Source: Actinokineospora diospyrosa (GTDB taxonomy: Bacteria > Actinomycetota > Actinomycetes > Mycobacteriales > Pseudonocardiaceae). Taken from it: a stretch of DNA of 64,000 nucleotides. The stretch is from NCBI RefSeq assembly GCF_024171925.1, contig NZ_JAMTCO010000006.1:310001-374000 (forward strand). The letters run 5' to 3'. Below are positions 9,795 through 16,902 of this stretch, piece after piece (position 1 is the stretch's first letter; every line of letters starts with the position of its first letter). Below the pieces are notes generated by a model that was not told the DNA's origin, ran no database searches, and worked only from the letters and a program-made list of their open reading frames with translations. Position numbers and translations under genes: made by a program.

Positions 9795-10741
9795 ACCGCC
9801 CACCCGCCGGGGGCCTTGCCCTGGGGCTGGCCCTCGGCGCGGTGGGCGCGGTCGCCATGGGCAGCGCCGCGCCCGCCCTCAAACTGCTCGCGGTGACCGA
9901 GTTGTCGCCGGTGAACGTCATCCAGGCGCGGACCGTCGTCGGCGCGATCGCCCTGCTGGTCGCCGCCCTGGTGCTGCGGCGCGGCAGGATGGCCGTGCGG
10001 CGGGAGGACTGGTGGCTGGTCGCGGTGTACGGGGTGCTGACGCTGGCGATCAACCAGGTCGTGTACACCGTGGCGCTGGCGCGGCTGCCGGTCGGCGTCG
10101 CGCTGCTGCTGGAGTACCTCGCGCCGGTGCTGGTCGCGCTGTGGGTGCGGTTCGTCCAGCGCCGCGACGTGCCGCGGCTGCTGTGGATCGGGATCGTCGT
10201 GCTGCTCGCCGGGCTCGCGCTGGTCACCCAGGTGTGGACGGCGGCGGCCCTGGACGGCCTCGGTGTCCTCTTCGGACTCATCGCGGCGGTCACCCTCGCC
10301 GCCCGGTTCCTGCTGGCCGAACGCGGGTTGCGCACCTACGACCCGCTCGTGATGGCCACCTGGGGGGCGTCGCTGGGGTCGGTCGCGCTGATCGCGGCGG
10401 GCGTGGTCGCCCCGTTCCCATGGCACGTGCTGGGCACGGTGAGCGCCGTGGGGTCGATCAGCGCGCCGGTGTGGGCGCTGGTGCTCTACGTCGGGCTCAT
10501 CGGCATGGCCGGGGCGATCCTGCTCAGCGCGGTGGCGCAGCGGTCCATCCCGTCCACCTCGGCGAGCCTCATCGCGGCGGTGGAGATCATCGTGGGCGGG
10601 GTGCTGGCCACCGTCCTGCTCGGCGAGCACCTCAACGCCGCGCAGTGGGCCGGGTCCGCGGCGATGCTGGTCGGGATCGTGCTGGCGCAGATCGCGGTGG
10701 CGCGCCGGTCGACGGCGGTGCGCGAGGTCGTGAGCGTGTGA
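9791..10741 (+). CDS. EamA/DMT-family exporter
   Basis: A 316-residue inner-membrane protein with ten predicted helices in two EamA repeats. The family includes exporters of amino acids and small metabolites. The GTG start overlaps the aminotransferase stop (GTGA), and the stop overlaps the ATP-grasp gene. Lying between the amino-acid-making enzymes and a peptide-bond-forming ATP-grasp protein, it probably exports the operon's product or an intermediate; the substrate is inferred from context only. Confidence 0.88.
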   Translation: MNRPPAGGLALGLALGAVGAVAMGSAAPALKLLAVTELSPVNVIQARTVVGAIALLVAALVLRRGRMAVRREDWWLVAVYGVLTLAINQVVYTVALARLPVGVALLLEYLAPVLVALWVRFVQRRDVPRLLWIGIVVLLAGLALVTQVWTAAALDGLGVLFGLIAAVTLAARFLLAERGLRTYDPLVMATWGASLGSVALIAAGVVAPFPWHVLGTVSAVGSISAPVWALVLYVGLIGMAGAILLSAVAQRSIPSTSASLIAAVEIIVGGVLATVLLGEHLNAAQWAGSAAMLVGIVLAQIAVARRSTAVREVVSV

Positions 10742-11922
10742 CCCTGCTCTACGTCAACGTCCGGCGCACCCACCTGGAGCGGTCCGCGGTGTTCGACGCC
10801 GCGCACCGGCTGGGGCACGACGTGGTCCTGCTGTGCGACTCCGTGCCCGAGGGCTTGCCCGGTGGCGTTCGGCCGCACCGGGTCGACACCACCGACGACG
10901 CCGCGGTGGACGCGGTGCTCGCCGGTCTGGCCACAGTGGACGGTGTGCTCGGCTTCTCGGAGAAGGACGTGCGCGCGGTCAGCCGGATCGCGGTCCGCTT
11001 GGGGCTGCCGGGGCCGGGCGTCGAGGCGGCCCGCCTTGCCAGGGACAAGGTCGCCATGCGGGCCGCGGTGGCCGCCGTCGCGCCGGGGGACGTGCCCCGG
11101 TTCGCGGCGGTGACCACGGCGGGAGACCTGGGGCGTGCGCTGGATGTCGTCGGGGTGCCGGGCGTGCTCAAACCCGCGGCGTCCTCGGGGAGCAGGGGCA
11201 TCTTCATCGTGCGTGATCGTGCCGAGGCGCGTGCCGCGCACGACCACCTGGCTGGTTTCGGGGACCTGGTCTACGAGGAGTTCATGCCCGGGTCGGAGCA
11301 CAGCGTGGAAGGGTTCGTCCACAAGGGAGAAGTGCTGGTCGCGGCCATCACGGACAAGCGGACCCTGGAGCCGTTTCGGATCGAGCTGGCGCACCTGCAG
11401 CCCACGGGCTTGCCCGAGGAAGTCCAGTCCGCCGTCTTGGCGCTGACCACGCGGGTCGTCGGGGCGCTCGGGCTGGACTCGTGCGCGTTCCACCTGGAGT
11501 GCATGGTCGGCCCGGACGGGCGGGTGCGGCTGGTGGAGATCGGCGCCCGGGGTGGCGGGGACTTCATCGCCTCGCACCTGGTCGGGCTGTCGACCGGTCG
11601 CTCCTTTGTGGAGGATGCGCTCCTCGTCGCGACGGGGTGTGCGCCGCTGCTCGGCACCGGGCCGCGTGCGGGGGCGTGCGTGCGCAAGCTGGTCACCAGC
11701 TCGGAAGGCGTTGTGCGGACGGTGGAAGGGCTCGACGAGGTGGCCAGGACGCCTGGGGTCCGGCATATCGTCGTGGAGCAACCGGTGGGTTCCCTTGTGC
11801 GGCAACCGCCCGCCGACTACAAGTCGTCCATCCTCGGCGCGGTGATCACGGCGGGGGACACCGCCGCCACGGCCGCCGCCGCGGCTGAGCGGGCGGCTGA
11901 CGCCTTTCGCATCACCATGTGA
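10738..11922 (+). CDS. ATP-grasp ligase, probable L-amino-acid ligase
   Basis: A 394-residue ATP-grasp protein starting at GTG 10738 (4-nt overlap with the exporter gene). The central ATP-grasp fold shows VLKPAASSGSRGIF for the phosphate-binding loop, YEEFMPGSEHSVEGF for the hinge and metal-binding region, and LVEIGARGGGDFI for the second metal site. The layout matches BacD-type L-amino-acid ligases and related enzymes that join a carboxylate to an amine through an acyl-phosphate. In this operon it would couple the newly made amino acid to another amino acid or amine. Which of the two it supplies as acyl donor is not evident. Confidence 0.87.
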   Translation: MTLLYVNVRRTHLERSAVFDAAHRLGHDVVLLCDSVPEGLPGGVRPHRVDTTDDAAVDAVLAGLATVDGVLGFSEKDVRAVSRIAVRLGLPGPGVEAARLARDKVAMRAAVAAVAPGDVPRFAAVTTAGDLGRALDVVGVPGVLKPAASSGSRGIFIVRDRAEARAAHDHLAGFGDLVYEEFMPGSEHSVEGFVHKGEVLVAAITDKRTLEPFRIELAHLQPTGLPEEVQSAVLALTTRVVGALGLDSCAFHLECMVGPDGRVRLVEIGARGGGDFIASHLVGLSTGRSFVEDALLVATGCAPLLGTGPRAGACVRKLVTSSEGVVRTVEGLDEVARTPGVRHIVVEQPVGSLVRQPPADYKSSILGAVITAGDTAATAAAAAERAADAFRITM

Positions 11923-11973
11923 ACATTGTCCCCTTCACCCGTTCGGTTGCGGATTCACCCACTGCTCGCCGAG

Positions 11974-11979
11974 TACGCT
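11974..11979 (+). promoter_or_regulatory. -10 element of a probable leaderless SARP transcript
   Basis: TACGCT ends 7 nt before the GTG start at 11987, the spacing expected when transcription begins at the first base of the start codon. No Shine-Dalgarno sequence is visible before this GTG. No convincing -35 was found. Confidence 0.45.
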
Positions 11980-11986
11980 AAATGTT

Positions 11987-12814
11987 GTGTCGCACCGCAA
12001 TGGGGGAACCACATCCGCAGACTTTCGCCTACTGGGACCGTTGCGCGTGGTCGCGGCCGGTCGGCAGGTCCCGATCACCGCGCGCAGGCAGCGGATCGTG
12101 CTCGCTGTGCTGTTGCTCAACCCGGGCCAGACCCAACCCGTCAGCAGGCTCGCCGCCGCCGTGTGGGGCGCTGAGCAGCCCAAGAACCCGGAGAACCAGA
12201 TCGCGGTCTGCGTGCACGGCATCCGCAGGGGGCTCGCCGCCGACGGACTCGCGGGGTTGCTGGCCACCGAACCCGGCGGCTACACGGCCCTGGTCCCCGC
12301 CGCGGCCACCGACCTGGGCCGGGTCGTGCACCTGTCGGCCGAGGCCGCCCGCCTCGAACACTGCGGGCACCCCGAGGTCGCTCTGATCCGCTACCGCGAC
12401 GCCCTGGCCGAGTGGCACGGGCCCCTGCTGCAGGGCTTGGACATCCCGCACCTCACCCCGGAAACCCGCTGGTGGGAGGAAAAGCGCGTCCACGTGGCCG
12501 AACAGGCCGCTCGCCTCGCCGTGGCGGTCGGCGACCACCAGGAGGCCATCGGCGAACTCTCCGCCCTGGCCGCGGCCCACCCGCTGCGCGAGAACCTGCA
12601 CGCCCTCCTCATGACCGCCCTCTACCACAGCGGCCGCCGAGCTGACGCCCTCTTCGCCTACCGTGCCGCCCAGGATGCCTTGCGCACCGGCGCGGGCATC
12701 GATCCGTCCCCGCAGTTGCGCCATCTACACCACACGATCCTCACCGACTCCCGCTCCCCGCACTTCGCTACCGTCCTGCCACGCGCCCCCAAACGCGCTG
12801 CCGCACCATGCTGA
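11987..12814 (+). CDS. SARP-family transcriptional activator (wHTH + BTAD)
   Basis: A 275-residue regulator of the Streptomyces antibiotic regulatory protein type. An OmpR-like winged helix (about residues 12-95, RLLGPLRVVAAGRQVPI onward) is followed by a bacterial transcriptional activator domain (about 100-250, with HGPLLQGLDIPHL and the conserved RENLHALLM helix). SARPs bind direct repeats overlapping -35 regions and switch on biosynthetic operons. It lies 64 bp downstream of the amino-acid operon in the same direction and is the most likely pathway activator for that operon or the NRPS. The start seems leaderless (GTG). Confidence 0.92.
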   Translation: MSHRNGGTTSADFRLLGPLRVVAAGRQVPITARRQRIVLAVLLLNPGQTQPVSRLAAAVWGAEQPKNPENQIAVCVHGIRRGLAADGLAGLLATEPGGYTALVPAAATDLGRVVHLSAEAARLEHCGHPEVALIRYRDALAEWHGPLLQGLDIPHLTPETRWWEEKRVHVAEQAARLAVAVGDHQEAIGELSALAAAHPLRENLHALLMTALYHSGRRADALFAYRAAQDALRTGAGIDPSPQLRHLHHTILTDSRSPHFATVLPRAPKRAAAPC

Positions 12815-12893
12815 ATCCGGGGCTGACTTCGGTGCTGATCTTGGTGTGACACCCCGCGGCCTGCCGGACATAGGCCGGTAGACAGGGGGTGAC

Positions 12894-13418
12894 ATGGCCG
12901 AGAAACCGCACGACGCGTTCGACCGCCTCTACCGGCGCCACCATGACGCCGTCCGCCGCTTCCTCGGCCGCAGGCTCACCGCCGCCGACGTGGACGACGC
13001 GACAGCCGAGGTGTTCGTGGTGACCTGGCGGCGACTGGCCGAGTTGCCCGCCGACGACCGCGTCCTGCCCTGGCTGTACGGCGTCGCCCGGCTGGTTCTG
13101 GCGAACGAGTTCCGCCGCGCCCGGCGCGCGGACCGCCTGGTGCTGCGCATCGGCGGCCTCGCCGACGAGCCACCGGGCGACGGGTCGAACGCGGTGGTCG
13201 ACCGGCTGGTCCTGGCGGCGGCCTTCGACACCTTGCCCGAACGCGACCAGGAAGTCCTGCGGCTGGTGGCCTGGGAGCAGTTGACCGCGGCCGAGATCGC
13301 CGTCGTCCTCGACTGCGGGCGCACCACCGCCGCGATGCGCGTCTCCCGCGCGGGCCGACGCCTGCTGCGCGCACTGGCCCAGGCCGAGGTCGCGCCGGTC
13401 AGACAGGGAGTGCACTGA
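12894..13418 (+). CDS. ECF RNA polymerase sigma factor
   Basis: A 174-residue sigma-70-family extracytoplasmic-function factor. Region 2 covers about residues 8-70 (FDRLYRRHHDAVRRFLGRR, then VTWRRL) and region 4 about 105-160 (LPERDQEVLRLVAWEQ, then AAEIAVVLDC). The ATG has a GGGGGTG ribosome-binding site just upstream. In many actinomycetes this sigma type is directly followed by a CU044_5270-like membrane protein; here that partner starts at 13939, after a 520-bp spacer filled with repeats. Confidence 0.93.
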   Translation: MAEKPHDAFDRLYRRHHDAVRRFLGRRLTAADVDDATAEVFVVTWRRLAELPADDRVLPWLYGVARLVLANEFRRARRADRLVLRIGGLADEPPGDGSNAVVDRLVLAAAFDTLPERDQEVLRLVAWEQLTAAEIAVVLDCGRTTAAMRVSRAGRRLLRALAQAEVAPVRQGVH

Positions 13419-13546
13419 TGCCGATCCGCACCGGAGAACTCAGCGTCGCGCGGCCTTCCCGCCATTTCGAGCAGGCACGGCCATCACCGTCGCGCCAACC
13501 CGGCCCGAGTACGCCCCTGACCCCCACTGCACCCACCACCCCGGAG

Positions 13547-13615
13547 TTGTCCACAGCCCTCCACGCACCCACCCCGTTCCGTCGGTGCCTCCCACTAGGC
13601 TGTGTATTGGGGGCT
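13547..13615 (+). repeat. DnaA-box/TAGGCTGTG repeat, copy 1
   Basis: A TTGTCCACA site (13547-13555), which matches the actinobacterial DnaA-box consensus, lies 49 nt upstream of the 20-nt core TAGGCTGTGTATTGGGGGCT (13596-13615). It is one of six copies of this combination in the window. It lies in the 520-bp gap between the sigma factor (ends 13418) and its membrane partner (starts 13939). I see no credible gene in that gap; a 173-codon open frame there is compositionally poor. Confidence 0.75.
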
Positions 13616-13678
13616 GCTCAGAACAGAAACCACCCATTCGAGTGGCCTCACCTCGCCCCACACCCCCGCGCTCCCCAG

Positions 13679-13748
13679 CTGTCCACAGCCCACCCACTCG
13701 CCCACCCCGTCCCGTCGGTGGCCGCCGGTAAGCTGTATACCGGGGGCT
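13679..13748 (+). repeat. DnaA-box/TAGGCTGTG repeat, copy 2
   Basis: CTGTCCACA (13679-13687) lies 50 nt upstream of a diverged core at 13729-13748 that keeps the positions of the family core (TAAGCTGTATACCGGGGGCT). It is in direct orientation to copy 1, with a spacing of 132-133 bp. Like copy 1, it is followed by GCTCAG. Confidence 0.7.
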
Positions 13749-13938
13749 GCTCAGCGCGATTCGATCTTGCTCACCCCACCGCGCGGCGCTCGATCAAGCG
13801 GCGGCCGGTGTCGATCTCCGCGATGGCCACCGTCATCGCGCCGCTGGTGCGGCATCGCACAGCAATCACGCCCGATCCGCCCGGGTGGGGACACTCGCGC
13901 CCCCTCGCAACCGTGCCGATCACGCAGGGAGCGTGCTG

Positions 13939-14919
13939 ATGCGACCCCGGATCCGTGAACTCCTTGGCCCGCTCGACCCCATGCGCGACGAGCCCACCGT
14001 CCCGCCACCGCCGTTGCCCGTGCTTCCCGCGTTCGAGCGCGCGCGCAAACCCGTGCTCAACCGCATGGCGCTGACCTTCGGGACCGCGATCGCCGCGGTC
14101 ATCGGCCTGCTGCTGTGGCAAGCCGCGGGCCCGACCGCCCCCAGCGGCAAAGCGGTCACCCCCGATCCGCTCGTGATCACCGCCCCCGCGCAGCCGACCC
14201 CCGCGGGCCAACGCCTAGCCGACTTGGCCGCAACAGCGCGGTCCTCAGGCGTACCCAGGTCCGAGGGGACCGCCGAGTACGTCGAGATGCGCGCCTGGTA
14301 CCTCAACGGCCAGGTGTCCGGGGGCATCACGGTGTCCGCGGTGGTGCCGGAGGTCTACCGCACCTGGCGGTTCCCCGACGGCTCGGGGCGCATCGACCAG
14401 GAGTGGTCCGAACCCGAGTTCCGGGCCGCCGCCGATGGGCGCGCGTGGGTGCCGTCGTTGCGCGGGTCGAGCAGCCAGTCGTGGGGACCGGGAGGTCGGG
14501 AGTCCTCGTTCCCCCGTGGTCGTCCGCCGGTGACCGCCGCGGGCATGGCCCGGTTCCTGTACCGGGAGAACCCTCCCGACCACATCGGTCCCATCAAGAC
14601 CCTCGAAGCCGTCAAAGACCTGTTGAGGGAACGGGTCCTGACCCCGGCAGAACGCGCCGCCGTGCTTGAGCTGCTCGCCCAACTGCCAGGCGTGACCTAC
14701 GACGGCGTGACGACCGACCGGATCGGCAGGCACGCCGAGGTTTTCTCGATGGAGTCCGCCTACGCGGGCCTGCCCGCCCGCTACACCCTGCTCGTGGCAC
14801 CGGATTCGGGGTTGATCCTCGGCAACGAGGAAACTCTCACCACCTCGGCGGGCGCCCTCAACGTGACCGTCCCTGCGGTGATCGAGTACGAGACCTACGT
14901 CCGCACCGAGTTCCGGTGA
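13939..14919 (+). CDS. CU044_5270-like membrane protein, sigma-factor partner
   Basis: A 326-residue protein with a cytoplasmic N-terminus of about 45 residues, one membrane helix at about residues 48-66 (GTAIAAVIGLLLW) and a large extracytoplasmic domain. The domain has the WRFPDGSGR and ENPPDH-type patterns of the CU044_5270 family, whose genes sit beside ECF sigma genes. ATG 13939 is preferred to the upstream in-frame ATG at 13885 because GGGAG lies just before it. It may act as an anti-sigma or sensor for the factor at 12894; this is inferred from context. It ends 4 bp from the convergent esterase gene. Confidence 0.8.
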   Translation: MRPRIRELLGPLDPMRDEPTVPPPPLPVLPAFERARKPVLNRMALTFGTAIAAVIGLLLWQAAGPTAPSGKAVTPDPLVITAPAQPTPAGQRLADLAATARSSGVPRSEGTAEYVEMRAWYLNGQVSGGITVSAVVPEVYRTWRFPDGSGRIDQEWSEPEFRAAADGRAWVPSLRGSSSQSWGPGGRESSFPRGRPPVTAAGMARFLYRENPPDHIGPIKTLEAVKDLLRERVLTPAERAAVLELLAQLPGVTYDGVTTDRIGRHAEVFSMESAYAGLPARYTLLVAPDSGLILGNEETLTTSAGALNVTVPAVIEYETYVRTEFR

Positions 14920-14923
14920 CCGA

Positions 14924-16018
14924 TCACCAGTACCGGTACTGCTTCCCGTCGGTGTCCGCGACGAAGATGACCGCATCGGTGCCGTCCAGCTCGGCCGGAT
15001 CCAGCGGGATGTGACCGCGCACCATGGGTTCGCCCGCACTGAGCGGCTCCGGGAGTGCTGCGCGCAGGGCTGGCGTCGGGAACAGCGCACGGCGGGTGGT
15101 CGCCTCGGCCAGCATGCCCTGGAGGGTCCCCGGTGTGCTGCGCGGGTTGGCGTCGGTCACCACGACGAAGTAGTCCTCGCCGAGGGCCTGACTGACCAGT
15201 GCGCCCGTGCGGCCGCGGCGGTTGAGGTGCATGTTGTGCGCGAACACCAGGCTCGGCCCCCGTTCCCGCTCGTCCGCGACGATCGCGAGCAGGTTGTCGG
15301 CCATCATCTCGCCGCGCACGTTGATCAGGTTCGCCATGCGGTCAGGAGTGTCGCCGGCCATCGCCGCGTGGTACCGCAGCAAACCCTGGGCGGTACGGGC
15401 GGCCGCCGGTGTCACAGGGCGTAGTGCGTCTGCCACCTCGTCAGCGATGGTGCGCAGAGCCCGGGCGCGGTCGGAGTCACCGATCGAGGCTGACGGGTCG
15501 TACATGGCTGCGGGGTTTGTCCAGTCCGCCTCGTCGCCCAGGAGCGCATCGAGGTCGTCGGTCGACGGACGGAGTGCGGCGGGGAGCAGTTCTATCGCCG
15601 AGAACAGCGCGCGGCGCGGACTCGGTGCGGCGGCGTACTCCGTGGGCGCGTCGAATCCGTAGAAGCGAACCCGGTCTCGCGGTGCGCGGTCGGTGTTGTG
15701 CTGCCGAAGCCATTCGACGAGCTCGCGGTTGCCCGGGACTGAGCCGAACCCGTGGCTGAACCCCTTTGCCAGCACCGTGTCAAGGTCGCCCACAGCCCCG
15801 TTGACGTAGTCGTCCACAATGGACGCGGCGAAGAAGTCGGTCTCCATCGCGATCGACCGGTACCCGTAGTCGACGAGGTGGCCGAGAAGCTCATTGCGCA
15901 GCAACGGGAACGCGGCGATCCCGTGCGTCGGTTCGCCGAGGGCCAACACGGCGGGCAGTTCATCGAAGACCTGCGCCAGATCACGAGCGATCCCACGCAG
16001 CGACGTCTCAGTGGACAC
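14924..16018 (-). CDS. Erythromycin-esterase-family hydrolase
   Basis: A 364-residue protein of the erythromycin esterase (EreA/EreB) superfamily. The diagnostic LGEPTHG motif is near the N-terminus, followed by ETDFFAA and, later, FAHNMHLNR, which carry the conserved Glu/His positions. Ere enzymes open macrolide lactones, but most actinomycete homologues have no known substrate. GTG 16018 is preferred to GTG 16024 because AGAGGGG lies 5-7 nt upstream of it. The gene is divergent from a MerR regulator and may be its target, perhaps a resistance or detoxification pair. Confidence 0.88.
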   Translation of the reverse strand: MSTETSLRGIARDLAQVFDELPAVLALGEPTHGIAAFPLLRNELLGHLVDYGYRSIAMETDFFAASIVDDYVNGAVGDLDTVLAKGFSHGFGSVPGNRELVEWLRQHNTDRAPRDRVRFYGFDAPTEYAAAPSPRRALFSAIELLPAALRPSTDDLDALLGDEADWTNPAAMYDPSASIGDSDRARALRTIADEVADALRPVTPAAARTAQGLLRYHAAMAGDTPDRMANLINVRGEMMADNLLAIVADERERGPSLVFAHNMHLNRRGRTGALVSQALGEDYFVVVTDANPRSTPGTLQGMLAEATTRRALFPTPALRAALPEPLSAGEPMVRGHIPLDPAELDGTDAVIFVADTDGKQYRYW

Positions 16019-16057
16019 AAGCACCCCTCTCGGAAGGAACTACCCTCGACGCTATCG

Positions 16058-16088
16058 TTGAAGACTCGGTTGAGACTTCGACCGATAT
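16058..16088 (+). promoter_or_regulatory. MerR-type promoter with dyad operator
   Basis: TTGAAG (-35, 16058-16063) and CGATAT (-10, 16083-16088) are separated by 19 nt, the stretched spacing typical of MerR-controlled promoters. An inverted repeat fills the spacer region: GAAGACTC, 4-nt loop, GAGACTTC (16060-16079, one mismatch). It lies between the esterase gene and the MerR gene and reads toward the MerR gene. Confidence 0.6.
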
Positions 16089-16131
16089 CAGCCCAGGTTG
16101 TGCAGCCCTAAGCCTCAAACGGAGGTGCGCC

Positions 16132-16815
16132 CTGCGCCCCATCGACCTCGCCCGCGAACACGGCCTGTCCACCCAAGCCATCCGCAACTACGACGACGCG
16201 GGCATCTTCCCGCCAACCGACCGCACCGACACCGGCTACCGGCGCTACACACCCCTGCACGCGCAAGCCCTCCGCACCTTCCTCGCCCTCCGCGACGGCC
16301 ACGGCCACCACCAGGCAACCGAGATCATGCGCGCCACCAACCGCGGCGACCTCGACTCCGCCTACCGCCTCATCGACACCACCCACCTCGCCCTCCACAC
16401 CGAACGCGACACCCACACCAAGGTCGCCGCGGCCCTGGCCGACACCACCCCCACCCCACTCCACGGTCCACCCCTGACCACCTCCGAACTAGCCCGCCGC
16501 CTGGGCCTGCACCCGGCAACCCTGCGCACCTGGGAAGCCGAAGGAATCCTGCACCCCACCCGCTCCCCAACAACCGGCCACCGCCAATACACCCCCACCA
16601 CAATCCGCGACGCCGAAATAGCCCACCAACTACGCCAAGGCGGATACCCACTCACCCGAATCGCCCAATTCATCGACTCCCTACGAACAGTGGGCGACAC
16701 AACCACCCTAACCACATTCCTCACCGCCTGGCAGACCCGCCTAACCACCCGCAGCCGCAACCTCCTCACCGCCGCCGCCCACCTCGACGCCTATCTCACC
16801 CTCCTCGACCAGTAA
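16132..16815 (+). CDS. MerR-family regulator with probable CTG start
   Basis: A 227-residue regulator. The N-terminal winged helix reads RPIDLAREHGLSTQAIRNYD with the GYRRYTP wing; a second MerR-like helix-turn-helix appears near residues 120-160 (LTTSELARRLGLHPATLRTW, GHRQYTP), so there are two HTH units, as in TioE-like proteins. The only in-frame start upstream that fits the fold is CTG at 16132, with GGAGGT 5 nt before it; ATG 16327 would remove the first DNA-binding domain. No ATG, GTG or TTG occurs in frame in this upstream region. Autoregulation through the dyad at 16060-16079 is likely. Confidence 0.82.
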   Translation: MRPIDLAREHGLSTQAIRNYDDAGIFPPTDRTDTGYRRYTPLHAQALRTFLALRDGHGHHQATEIMRATNRGDLDSAYRLIDTTHLALHTERDTHTKVAAALADTTPTPLHGPPLTTSELARRLGLHPATLRTWEAEGILHPTRSPTTGHRQYTPTTIRDAEIAHQLRQGGYPLTRIAQFIDSLRTVGDTTTLTTFLTAWQTRLTTRSRNLLTAAAHLDAYLTLLDQ

Positions 16816-16829
16816 GACCTGCGTTGATG

Positions 16830-16861
16830 TTGTTCAGCATCGCCATGGTGGCGCTGAACAA
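16830..16861 (+). terminator. Hairpin after the MerR gene
   Basis: An outer stem TTGTTCAG/CTGAACAA and an inner stem CGCCA/TGGCG around a 3-nt loop form a long two-part hairpin 15 bp after the MerR stop. There is no T-tract, as is usual in high-GC actinomycetes. Confidence 0.6.
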
Positions 16862-16902
16862 GGCGCTCGTGGACACTCGCACTGGGCGATATGGGGGAGA
16901 AC

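Noticed and set aside
13418-13939. 173-codon plus-strand frame between the sigma factor and its partner
   Set aside because: Pro/Thr/His-rich low-complexity translation, overlaps two repeat elements, and no sensible ribosome-binding site.
14924-16018. Macrolide resistance gene belonging to the PKS cluster
   Set aside because: The esterase homologue is more than 20 kb from the PKS operon, with unrelated genes and repeats between, and the PKS does not end in a macrolactonising thioesterase.
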